This document shows positions 35,836 through 43,637 of a DNA stretch of 64,000 nt, in pieces; the stretch's first letter is position 1, and each line of letters starts with the position of its first letter. The position numbers and the translations under genes are program-made. This DNA is from Bacillus sp. ISL-45. Lineage in GTDB: Bacteria; Bacillota; Bacilli; Bacillales; Cytobacillaceae. Under the pieces are notes generated by a model. That model was not told the origin of the DNA and ran no database searches. It saw nothing but the letters and a program-made list of their open reading frames with translations. Location: NCBI RefSeq assembly GCF_018613195.1, contig NZ_JAGGQQ010000019.1, positions 1-64,000 on the forward strand, written 5' to 3'.

Positions 35836-35922
35836 AGCTCTTTTCGAGGTGACTTCTGAGTAACTTGTAAAACCCAGAAGCCGGTTTTTAGAAAGTATCA
35901 AAATTTACGAAAAGAGCTTAGA
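35836..35922. repeat. Diverged dispersed repeat copy D
   Basis: In reverse complement this shares ctcttttcgtaaa, ccggcttctgggtttta and cctcgaaaagagc with copy C at 10885-10993. Confidence 0.5.
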
Positions 35923-35945
35923 AAAGGAGAAGGATCGTGACTAAA

Positions 35946-36086
35946 TCACGAATCCTTTCTGATTTCATCCAGCTTACTCTGAACTTTAGCATTATGGTAA
36001 ATGGTCAAACCTAAAATAATCGTACTCATGACACCGGATATAATAGAACTTCCGACTAGTAAACGATCCTTTTGAGTGTTTTTCAT
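35946..36086 (-). CDS. Small single-pass membrane protein (46 aa)
   Basis: A 46-residue frame on the minus strand with one membrane helix (LLVGSSIISGVMSTIILGLT) between a basic N-terminus (MKNTQKDR) and a charged tail (QSKLDEIRKDS). The site GTGGTGAAAATA precedes the ATG. A hairpin with arms AAGGATTCGTGA and TCACGATCCTT overlaps the stop codon and can end transcription. No family was recognised. Confidence 0.5.
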   Translation of the reverse strand: MKNTQKDRLLVGSSIISGVMSTIILGLTIYHNAKVQSKLDEIRKDS

Positions 36087-36422
36087 TATTTTCACCACAC
36101 TTTCATTACTGGAAAAATTATTCTCTTAAAAGCGCTTATTAATTGAGCAAAGATTGGAGACAATCTCCCGAAAATGATGGTTAATTTCCTGTTAAAAACC
36201 GTTAATCTCTCGAACATAGCTCTGAATCAAGCCATTTACCTTATTTTGTAAAATAGAGTTATGCAGTTCTATATTAATTTACCCTTGGAGTATGAATATA
36301 AGCTATCTTCATACACTGATTAAATTGTCATTTTTGGCAGGAAATGAAAGAGAGTGAGTCGAAATTATATTGATAATAAATCTCGATTTTTTTTACATAA
36401 TTTATTACTAGTAGGTGGATGA

Positions 36423-37439
36423 ATGGAGATGCAAAAGAGTCTTGTTGTTGGCGGCGTTGATTTGAAGTGGGATTTGGCGACTGGAAAGGTATTGTTTGAG
36501 GGAGGGGACGTCGTTTTTTTCTGGGTTTCTGCCATGAAAACCTTCTTCGACACCATTAATGAAATCTCAGGTGAAGAGGCAACGAATCTCGTGCTTGAAA
36601 CTACAGGTTACCGTCAGGGAATCATAGTGGGCGAAGGGTTCAAGGAAATGAAAAATATTGATACCTCCAATGTAGTCGATTGGCTGTCCAATACGTATGT
36701 TCCGGCAGGATGGGGATATGTGAAAGTTAATGAGATAGATCAGGAAAATAATATATTTACTTTATATATCAAGGATGACTGGGAATATAAAATGAATAAC
36801 CTGAATGAACAGCAAAAAGATGGAATATTTGTGCCTGCACACTATGCTGGTGTATTTACCGGTCTATTTGGGATGAATTTTTGGTATAAGATTATCCAGC
36901 ATCAAAGTGAAAAGAATGAATATACAATTGTAAAATACTTCCCTTCCGAGATCGATATACAGCAAAATATCCGTAACATGGCGAGGAAAAAAGAGGCCGA
37001 AGAAATCATGCAGCTTGAAGCGATGGTGGAAGAAAAAACGAGAGCACTTCAAGTTCTGGTAAAAGAGCTTTCTTCCCCGCTAATTCCTGTACTTGATGGT
37101 ATTGTGGTGGTTCCTTTGATTGGGAGATATGATGAGGATCGTGCGGATGACCTGATTCAGAACACATTAAACAACCTGCCGAAATACCGGGCAAGATATG
37201 TTCTTCTCGATTTAACAGGGTTGAATAAAGACATCTCCATTTACACAGCAGAATTGATTGATAAACTAGGATCGGCTGCGCGTCTCCTCGGTGTGGAAGT
37301 CATCCTGGTAGGAATATCTGCGGAATTGGCGATAGAGATATCACATACACTGACTGGCCTAAAAAAATATGAATGCATGCAAACCCTTCAGCACGGGATT
37401 TACTACGCCCTTGGTAAAAGCGGCCGCAGGATTGTTTAA
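36423..37439 (+). CDS. RsbR-like protein: V4R-like sensor plus STAS domain
   Basis: A 338-residue protein with an N-terminal sensor of V4R/heme-NO-like flavour (about 1-190, including ATNLVLETTGYRQGIIVGEG and VPAHYAGVFTGLFGMNFWYK), a short coiled coil (about 195-220) and a C-terminal STAS domain (about 225-338: YVLLDLTGLNKD, LLGVEVILVGISAELAIEI). The layout is that of an RsbR paralogue with a swapped sensor module. It is the second STAS protein within 4 kb. ATG follows GTAGGTGGATGA. Confidence 0.8.
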   Translation: MEMQKSLVVGGVDLKWDLATGKVLFEGGDVVFFWVSAMKTFFDTINEISGEEATNLVLETTGYRQGIIVGEGFKEMKNIDTSNVVDWLSNTYVPAGWGYVKVNEIDQENNIFTLYIKDDWEYKMNNLNEQQKDGIFVPAHYAGVFTGLFGMNFWYKIIQHQSEKNEYTIVKYFPSEIDIQQNIRNMARKKEAEEIMQLEAMVEEKTRALQVLVKELSSPLIPVLDGIVVVPLIGRYDEDRADDLIQNTLNNLPKYRARYVLLDLTGLNKDISIYTAELIDKLGSAARLLGVEVILVGISAELAIEISHTLTGLKKYECMQTLQHGIYYALGKSGRRIV

Positions 37440-37674
37440 AATATCGAAGAGCAAATCAATTCCTTTGGTTACTATAAAAAATCAGTCGTTCTCAGTCGTT
37501 AAAGGTTAGAGTATAATTTGAAAAAGTTATGAAGAATAGCAGTTTCTCCATTCGCTAATGAATCTGACTGCTTCATTATGATGTTGTGGATAGAAAGAAG
37601 GGCAATTACAAAGATTAGATTTATAAGTTAAATTAGGGAATTCTGCGTAATGAAAGTAATTAGGGTGGATGTAA

Positions 37675-38007
37675 ATGAACAAACATAAAGAATTTTATAG
37701 GAGTATGTTGTTCAGGCTATTTAAAATAAAACCTAAAAATGCAGGATGGACATCATTTGCTCCATTAAAGATTGTACCTGAATATATAGTTGATGTGAAT
37801 AAAGGTCAAGTTACTGGAATTGTAAAACATGCGGAGAGAGTCTATTTGACTGTCATCGTTCACGTTCCTAATAATAGGATAATAACAAAAGGGAGTCTTA
37901 GAGGAATTCTTAAGCACACTAAGCCCTTTAAAAAGCACCATTACATAGAAATGATAAAAGGCGAGGCGGAATTTTTACTGCAGAATAAAAAATATCCAAA
38001 CCGCTGA
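37675..38007 (+). CDS. Hypothetical basic protein
   Basis: A 110-residue lysine-rich protein (begins MNKHKEFYRSMLFRLF) with a central beta-rich stretch (IVPEYIVDVNKGQVTGIV, VYLTVIVHVPN). No family was recognised. The ATG follows AGGGTGGATGTAA. It ends at a strong terminator shared with the convergent histidine kinase. Confidence 0.6.
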   Translation: MNKHKEFYRSMLFRLFKIKPKNAGWTSFAPLKIVPEYIVDVNKGQVTGIVKHAERVYLTVIVHVPNNRIITKGSLRGILKHTKPFKKHHYIEMIKGEAEFLLQNKKYPNR

Positions 38008-38023
38008 CTCCATGTCAGTAAAA

Positions 38024-38063
38024 AATGCCGAACCCGTTTCTCACACACGGGTTCGGCATTCAT
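38024..38063. terminator. Bidirectional terminator
   Basis: AATGCCGAACCCGT pairs perfectly with ACGGGTTCGGCATT; A-rich and T-rich flanks allow it to serve both convergent genes. Confidence 0.9.
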
Positions 38064-38075
38064 TTTGCCAATTTA

Positions 38076-39530
38076 TTATAAGTCATGACTGTGATCTTCC
38101 TGGCTGGAGGGGATATCATTTAAGGGTAGTGTAATTGTAACAGTGGTCCCTTCATCAACAATGCTTGAAAAATCAATTTTCCCCCCATGGTTTTTAATGA
38201 TTTTTTGGCAAATCATCAATCCTAGTCCGGTTCCTTTTTCCTTTGTGCTATAGAAGGGTTCTCCCAATTTAGTCAGCCGGTCTTCTGGAATACCGGAGCC
38301 CTGGTCAATAACCTGGATTGAAGCAAGGCCAGTGTCTTTTGATATGGCAACGAGAATTTCGCCGCCTTTTGCCATTGCCTCAAGCGAATTTTGGATGAGA
38401 TTGATTAATACCTGTTTTATTTTATCTGGCTCACAATTGATATATAAATTAGGTGTATCAGTTTTGACCTTTATGAAGGCATCTGATAAGGTTGCCTGGG
38501 GATTAAGCAAATTAACAATGCCGTTTACAAGGGAAATTAAGTCTACATGAGACAGATTGGAAGCTTGAGGCTTTGCAAGGACCAGCAAGTCTCCTACGAT
38601 AGACTCTATACGAGCTAGTTCATCAAGGATGATTTCTGCATAATCTTCTGCTTCTTCTGCAGGATGCTCACTCAAAAGCTGGGTAAAGCCTTTTATTGCA
38701 GTCAATGGATTCCTGATTTCATGCGCGATCCCGGCTGCCATTTGGCCGATCACAGAAAGTTTTTCAGCTACCTGCAACTGGTCCTCTGTTTTCCTTTGTT
38801 CTGTAATATCCTTGATGATGACAAGGGAAACATCCCTATTCTTGAAGACCGTTGGAATGAGCTGCACCTCAGCCCTCTTCGAATCATTATCTTTACGGAT
38901 TAAACTGATTTCAAGGTCACTGGAGTCTCTTGAATCCAGGCTTTCTTTAAGCAGCTTATAGTCCTGGGGGTCAGTATAGTCATACAATGACGTGCCAATT
39001 ATTTCTTCAAAACTGGTTGCGCCCATTAATTTTTTACCTTGTTCATTAATGTAAGTCCACACTCCGTTTTTTGTGATAATGCCCATGGTATCCTTGGAAT
39101 GCTCAAGGAACAATCGATCTCTCCTTTGATGTTCTTTTAATTTTTCCTCCCGATTTACGCGATTCGTAACATTTCTAGAAATAAGCACGATTTCAGTCTG
39201 AGAAAGACCCTTCGTGCTGCTTGATTCCAGCCACAGATAATCGCCTTCTTTCCGTCTGAAACGAAACAGGATCTCTCCATAACGAAATGTAGAGAAATAT
39301 TGCTCTAAATTTTCCTGGTCCAATGGATGGCAAAAACTGAAAATGGATTGATCATTAAGCTCTGCCGATGTGTAACCAAAAAGAGTTTCACAGGAAGGCG
39401 ATGAATATGTAAATCTTCCATCCAGGGAATGACAGGAGAGAAAATCTCTTGCGTTGATCAGTGCAAAGCTTAAATCACGGATATCTTTTATAACTGGGGC
39501 ATAGGCTTGTTGAGTTTCTGCTTTCATCAT
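38076..39530 (-). CDS. PAS-containing sensor histidine kinase
   Basis: A 484-residue cytoplasmic kinase: two PAS domains (about 20-130 and 138-250), dimerisation/phosphoacceptor domain with His270 in AAGIAHEIRNPLTAIKGF, and an HATPase domain with N box (INLIQNSLEA), G1 (IDQGSGIP), F box and G2 (TKEKGTGLGL). No membrane helix and no adjacent response regulator, so it is an orphan kinase like KinA/KinE that feed the sporulation phosphorelay. The specific role is inferred. Confidence 0.88.
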   Translation of the reverse strand: MMKAETQQAYAPVIKDIRDLSFALINARDFLSCHSLDGRFTYSSPSCETLFGYTSAELNDQSIFSFCHPLDQENLEQYFSTFRYGEILFRFRRKEGDYLWLESSSTKGLSQTEIVLISRNVTNRVNREEKLKEHQRRDRLFLEHSKDTMGIITKNGVWTYINEQGKKLMGATSFEEIIGTSLYDYTDPQDYKLLKESLDSRDSSDLEISLIRKDNDSKRAEVQLIPTVFKNRDVSLVIIKDITEQRKTEDQLQVAEKLSVIGQMAAGIAHEIRNPLTAIKGFTQLLSEHPAEEAEDYAEIILDELARIESIVGDLLVLAKPQASNLSHVDLISLVNGIVNLLNPQATLSDAFIKVKTDTPNLYINCEPDKIKQVLINLIQNSLEAMAKGGEILVAISKDTGLASIQVIDQGSGIPEDRLTKLGEPFYSTKEKGTGLGLMICQKIIKNHGGKIDFSSIVDEGTTVTITLPLNDIPSSQEDHSHDL

Positions 39531-39724
39531 TAAAAAGCCTCCCTAACAATTTATTTCTGAATAATATGTTAATGCGATTGAAATCCTCTTTCTATTTTAC
39601 TAGACGAAAGAGAAATAGGACGAATATTATTTAAAATTTTTAAAAATTAGAACTTTTATCCTGTTTTGAATCACTAAAAATTTTTTGAAAAGTGCGTCGT
39701 CTATAACTATGAAGGGGAACGGTT

Positions 39725-40263
39725 GTGGATGAAATAACAGCAGAGATTAAAGAAATCGAGAATGCTGCAGAGGCTATAGATGAAATCCTGAACAAATCTG
39801 GGAGAGAAATTCTGCAGCTCGCGTTTTCGTATATAAAAAATAAGCAAATCGCCGAGGATTTGACTCTGGAAATTTTCGTAAAATGCTATAAATCACTTCA
39901 TACATACAGCGGTAATCAAAGTTTCGGACCTGGCAGTGGAGAATTGCTTCCAATCACTGCAAGGATTATTTAAAAAGGTGGTATAACAAGAATGTCTTTA
40001 CGACCGATTACCAGCCTATTTATGATTCAATCCAAAGTGAAAGTGTCGAGCAAACGGTGATCCAGGGCGAAGAAGATGGGCAACTGGCATCAGCCGTCAT
40101 GGAGCTGCCGGTTAACTATCGGGAAGCAATTTATCTTTTCTATTTTGAGGAGATGTCGATCAAGGAAATTTCCCTCGTGAAAGAGATAAAAGAGAACACA
40201 ATCACCAATAGAGTTCATTGGTGCCCTGATTTCTCAAAATCTGGATATTTAGGTGACCAATAG
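39725..40263 (+). pseudogene. Broken sigma-70 family (ECF-type) factor, truncated by array 3
   Basis: The GTG frame at 39725 encodes sigma region 2 (YIKNKQIAEDLTLEIFVKCY). It breaks at about 39914; two bases over, the sequence continues SKFRTWQWRIASNHCKDYL and then region 4 (SAVMELPVNYREAIYLFYFE, EMSIKEISLVKEIKENTI). At 40200 the family sequence stops, where a C-terminal KTRLRRAKE-like helix is expected, and 52-bp repeat units begin (reading TNRVHWCPD). So the gene has one frameshift and has lost its DNA-binding end to the array. Confidence 0.8.
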
Positions 40264-40566
40264 GGTTCATTGGTGCCCTGTATTCTCAAAATCTGGATAT
40301 TTAGATCACCAATAGGGCTAATTGGTGCCCTGTATTCTCAAAATCTGGATATTTACATCACCAATAGGGCTAATTGGTGCCCTGTATTCTCGAAATCTGG
40401 ATATTTAGGTCACCAATAGGGTTTATTGGTGCCATGTTATCTCAAAATCTGGATATTTAGATCATCAATTGTGTTCATTGGTGCCCCGTTTACTCAAAAT
40501 CTAGTTTTTTATATCACCAATAGATTTCAATGTCGACTCCATTCATTTAGTTTCCAAAATTTATGG
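40203..40566. repeat. Tandem array 3, seven 52-bp units
   Basis: The block caccaatag (with small changes) recurs at 40203, 40255, 40307, 40359, 40411, 40463 and 40515, an exact 52-base step. Each unit carries the inverted repeat CACCAAT facing ATTGGTG around about seven bases, then the common stretch ctcaaaatctggatattta. The last unit is degenerate. The array begins inside the sigma-factor pseudogene and is unrelated in sequence to arrays 1 and 2. Confidence 0.93.
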
Positions 40567-40605
40567 TTGCTTTCACAATAACATATTTACTAAAATATTC
40601 ATTTA

Positions 40606-40619
40606 GTGTAAAATTACAC
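40606..40619. promoter_or_regulatory. Palindromic operator-like site
   Basis: GTGTAA-AA-TTACAC, extended to 11-base arms ATTTAGTGTAA and TTACACTAAAT, sits just upstream of the start at 40651. The same GTGTAA-N2-TTACAC core occurs at 15218-15231. Confidence 0.55.
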
Positions 40620-40650
40620 TAAATAATATATGTTACTGGGGGTCTTCGAA

Positions 40651-42123
40651 ATGAAGAAGGATGCCGGGTTTTTAATTATTTACTTAATACTTATGCCTCT
40701 TTTTCTATCATTTTTAGGGATGGCGGTTTTAGCAATTGAGAGTTATGGGCCGCCCATTATGGTATTGATCATCTCGATTCTTGCTCTGATTATAGGGTAC
40801 CGTTTTGGAAAAAGGCCACAGGCTGTCTCGTTTCATGGTCGGTATCTTCCGGTTTATGCTCCACTTTTACTGACGGTGTTGCTTGCTTCCATTGGGATGC
40901 TTATTTCCAAAGGGTTTTTCGGTCATCAGGTTTGGGGAATCTTCGTATTCGGGCTGTTCCCGTTTTTGCCGAATTCTTTTATTTCAGCATTGATGGGAGA
41001 ATTTATTCTTACATTTGCTGTGCCGTTCTCTTATTATTTATTCTTTTTGATCGGCTTTTTCGCTTCTGAACGGAGGAGCCAGACGAAAGTCAGCATCAAG
41101 AAGGGAAATCTGATCGCAGGCGTCGGTATTATTGCGCTGCTCTTGACTGTGATTGGGTCAATCTATATTGAGCGGAGCAAGCATATCCTCCCGCCGTCAT
41201 ATGGGTTTGATTATGGCAATGGCTTCTCGAGTGTTGACTTAGAACCGTACTATGTGACGAATCCAAATAATAAATTACCTAAGCTGGGAGGCCCGGCAAG
41301 TTTTAGTGTGGAAACTCAAAGTGATATGCCGATTTTGGATGGGGCAGAGGCAGCTTATCCAGTATATGCAGCATTCGCAAACGCGACATATAAGGAGATA
41401 AGAAGTAACAACACGCTTCCGACTGGTGAAGAGGTCGTTAGTTTTACGAATACGATCTATGCCTTTGAAAGACTAGTATCAGGTGAAGTAGACATATTTT
41501 TCGGTGCCCAGCCCTCGGCTTCGCAACAAAGCCTGGCAGAGAGTAAGGGGAAGGAACTCGTCCTCACTCCAGTTGGGAAGGAAGCATTTGTGTTTTTTGT
41601 AAATGAAAAAAATCCAGTTAAAAGTCTGACTTCAGATGATGTTAAATCAATCTACTCTGGTAAAATTGCCAACTGGAATGATGTTGGCGGTGAAAATAAC
41701 AAGATTTTAGCTTTCCAGCGGCCAGCAGACTCTGGCAGCCAGACAATCATGGAAAACTTCATGGGTGATACGCCACTAATGCCCGCGCTGAAAGAAGAAG
41801 TGGCAGGAATGGGCGATTTGATGGAGGAGGTTGCCAACTATCGCAATTATAAGAACTCCCTCGGGTACTCATTCCGCTTTTTCACAACCGGCATGAACCC
41901 GAATGAAAAAATCAAACTGATCTCACTGGATGGAATAGAGCCATCACCAGAGAATATCGCGTCTGGTAAATATCCTTATGTGGTCAACTTATATGCTATC
42001 ACGATAAAAGACAATCCGAAAAAATCGGTGCAGCCGATGCTTGAATGGATGCAGGGTCCCGAAGGCCAGAAGCTGATTGAGGAAATTGGTTATATACCGT
42101 TGCAAGGTGAGGGTACAAATTAG
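40651..42123 (+). CDS. Membrane protein with phosphate-binding-protein-like extracellular domain
   Basis: A 490-residue protein. The first 165 residues hold five or six membrane helices; residues about 200-490 form a PstS-like solute-binding domain (LDGAEAAYPVYAAFANATY, DIFFGAQPSASQQ, SIYSGKIANWNDVGGENN, ADSGSQTIMENFMG). Most PstS proteins are secreted or lipid-anchored, so the polytopic N-terminus is unusual and suggests a sensor or a transporter-associated binding protein. No pst permease genes follow. ATG at 40651 follows CTGGGGGTCTTCGAA. A palindromic operator-like site lies upstream. Confidence 0.75.
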   Translation: MKKDAGFLIIYLILMPLFLSFLGMAVLAIESYGPPIMVLIISILALIIGYRFGKRPQAVSFHGRYLPVYAPLLLTVLLASIGMLISKGFFGHQVWGIFVFGLFPFLPNSFISALMGEFILTFAVPFSYYLFFLIGFFASERRSQTKVSIKKGNLIAGVGIIALLLTVIGSIYIERSKHILPPSYGFDYGNGFSSVDLEPYYVTNPNNKLPKLGGPASFSVETQSDMPILDGAEAAYPVYAAFANATYKEIRSNNTLPTGEEVVSFTNTIYAFERLVSGEVDIFFGAQPSASQQSLAESKGKELVLTPVGKEAFVFFVNEKNPVKSLTSDDVKSIYSGKIANWNDVGGENNKILAFQRPADSGSQTIMENFMGDTPLMPALKEEVAGMGDLMEEVANYRNYKNSLGYSFRFFTTGMNPNEKIKLISLDGIEPSPENIASGKYPYVVNLYAITIKDNPKKSVQPMLEWMQGPEGQKLIEEIGYIPLQGEGTN

Positions 42124-42245
42124 AAATTGCCGCTGCATTGCCCGAAAAAGTGCCCAGAAGATGAAAACGGTAAAAGCAGAGAGCCCTGCAATACTAACTT
42201 GATGCTTCCCGCTGCAGAGCCTTTGCGTAACACAATATTAATGTA

Positions 42246-42286
42246 AAAAAGGATGGTTCCGATATTTCAGGAACCATCCTTTTTTG
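42246..42286. terminator. Bidirectional terminator
   Basis: AAAAGGATGGTTCC pairs with GGAACCATCCTTTT, followed by T; it lies between two convergent genes. Confidence 0.9.
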
Positions 42287-42292
42287 TATACA

Positions 42293-42829
42293 TTATTCGC
42301 CATCTATCATTCTGAAGACTCCGCCAAGGGCACTGCCTTCGCCTTTGTTTTGTCCTCCAGCTTGTGAAGCGGCCGCAAATACTCTGCTGGCAAGGCGGCT
42401 GAATGCAAGTGATTGGATCCAAACAGTGCCTGGTCATCTGAGTGTTGCAAAGAAAAGACCTTCTCCGCCAAATAGTGCTGTCTTTTTACCATATGATCTT
42501 GCCGCCATTTTGGCTTAAATCCATTGGAATAATCTTGCCAGGGTAAGGTGATGCGAAGGATATATGCTTCGCATCACGTCCAGTGTTCGTAAATGTGGTC
42601 ATGAATAGGTTCTCACCAGTCAATAACCGTTTTCCGGCACCAAACAGTTTGCCAACCAAGCAGCCGCCACTACCGGAGCCTCGCCAAAAATCGTCTCCAT
42701 TTCAATTTGCTGATTCATCATCATCAAACTGCCTGCTTCAGCTACAACCGTTTCATTCGGATCGAGCTCAACCTCTACAAACTGCATGCCATCGCCGTAA
42801 ATTTTATAATCAATTTCATGGTTTCTCAA
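42293..42829 (-). pseudogene. AIM24/TIGR00266-family protein, broken
   Basis: Starting at TTG 42829 the minus strand encodes the family N-terminus (RNHEIDYKIYGDGMQFVEVE). A frameshift near 42690 moves the match to another frame (LVGKLFGAGKRLLTGENLFM, then ASPYPGKIIPMDLSQNGGKI). A middle segment is missing and the C-terminal part (ALFGGEGLFFATLR, then [14 protein letters not shown]) carries a TGA where relatives have Gly. Frameshift, deletion and nonsense codon together show a dead gene. Confidence 0.78.
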
Positions 42830-43218
42830 TGCTTTTCCCTCAAGAAACATCAACTTTACATTGGAAGTTGCAGAATTTTTGAAAGGGTATTACTTCGGGA
42901 ATCATGAATAATTTTGGCTGTTATGCGTCAAGAATTTCATTTTAATGGTAAGCACTTGCTTTCCCTGTCTCAGCACTAGTTTAAAGGCCGAAACAGTTAG
43001 GATTTTCGCCTTAAGAAGATCATCCGATTCATTTTAGAGATCCTCACAACTCAAAATAGGCTCTTGCATATGTGACAATGCCCACTTAGTCTACATAAAT
43101 TGTTGAAGAGTATTCTTATTAATTAGTGTATTAACCTTATATACAGAAATATTTGCATATTGCTCAACGTTGTTTCTGGTTAAGTGGAGCCCTGTGAATT
43201 TATCGAGGAGGTAAATAA
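42830..43218. other. Upstream region of the TOMM locus
   Basis: About 390 AT-rich bases without a credible gene. The promoter of the precursor gene must lie here; I could not assign one with certainty. Confidence 0.4.
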
Positions 43219-43488
43219 ATGATGAATAACTTTCAAAATGAACTGCAAATGCTGAATGTTGGTGATTTCCAGGCAACTCAGCCGGTTAGCTGGGATCAAA
43301 ACCAGTACCAATCAGGGGATGAGCGGATTTTTCTAGGATTGGGTGGTTTTGGCAGTTGCTTCGGTTTTTCTTGCTTCTTTAGCTGCTTTGGCTGCTTTAG
43401 CTGCTTTAGCTGTTTCCGCTGTGGAAGATGCGGACGCTGCGGTGGTTGCGGACGCTGTGGTGGTTGTGGCCGCTGCCATCGTGGATAA
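43219..43488 (+). CDS. Heterocycloanthracin-type TOMM precursor peptide
   Basis: An 89-residue precursor. The leader (about 1-45: FQNELQMLNVGDFQATQPVS then WDQNQYQSGDER) matches the heterocycloanthracin/sonorensin leader style. The core from about residue 52 has 13 cysteines: a first half of Phe/Ser-Cys steps (SCFFSC, GCFSCFSCF) and a second half of Arg/Gly-Cys steps (CGRCGRCGGCGRC), ending CHRG. The cyclodehydratase and dehydrogenase encoded downstream should turn Cys (and perhaps Ser) into thiazoles or oxazoles. ATG follows GAGGAGGTAAATAA. A hairpin separates it from the enzymes. Confidence 0.93.
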   Translation: MMNNFQNELQMLNVGDFQATQPVSWDQNQYQSGDERIFLGLGGFGSCFGFSCFFSCFGCFSCFSCFRCGRCGRCGGCGRCGGCGRCHRG

Positions 43489-43508
43489 GTTAACCAATCC
43501 AGAATTTT

Positions 43509-43542
43509 GCCCCTGTGGAAGTTCTTGCAGGGGTTTTTCTTA
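43509..43542 (+). terminator. Attenuator-like terminator inside the TOMM operon
   Basis: CCCCTG pairs with CAGGGG over a 12-base loop, followed by five T. It lies between the precursor and the modification genes and would keep precursor mRNA in excess. Confidence 0.78.
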
Positions 43543-43637
43543 TTTCATCCCGAGACATAAGGGACAAATTGCGCTACATACGATGATAATGGAGTCAATG
43601 AAGTGAATAAAGGCATTTGCGCCTGAGGAGGAGTGAA

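Larger units (their letters stand above)
35436..36422. other. Long region with an orphan terminator, gene remnants and a repeat
   Basis: Nearly 1 kb between the catalase and the second STAS gene. It contains a possible 36-codon frame (35523-35633, minus), an isolated strong terminator at 35759, repeat copy D at 35836 and a 46-residue membrane peptide gene (35946-36086, minus). The segment about 35560-35760 is GC-richer and could be an untranslated RNA ending at the orphan terminator, or gene debris. Confidence 0.45.

Noticed and set aside
42293-42829. TGA in the AIM24-like gene as selenocysteine
   Set aside because: Relatives have glycine there (LRGPGTV context), and the gene also carries a frameshift and a deletion.
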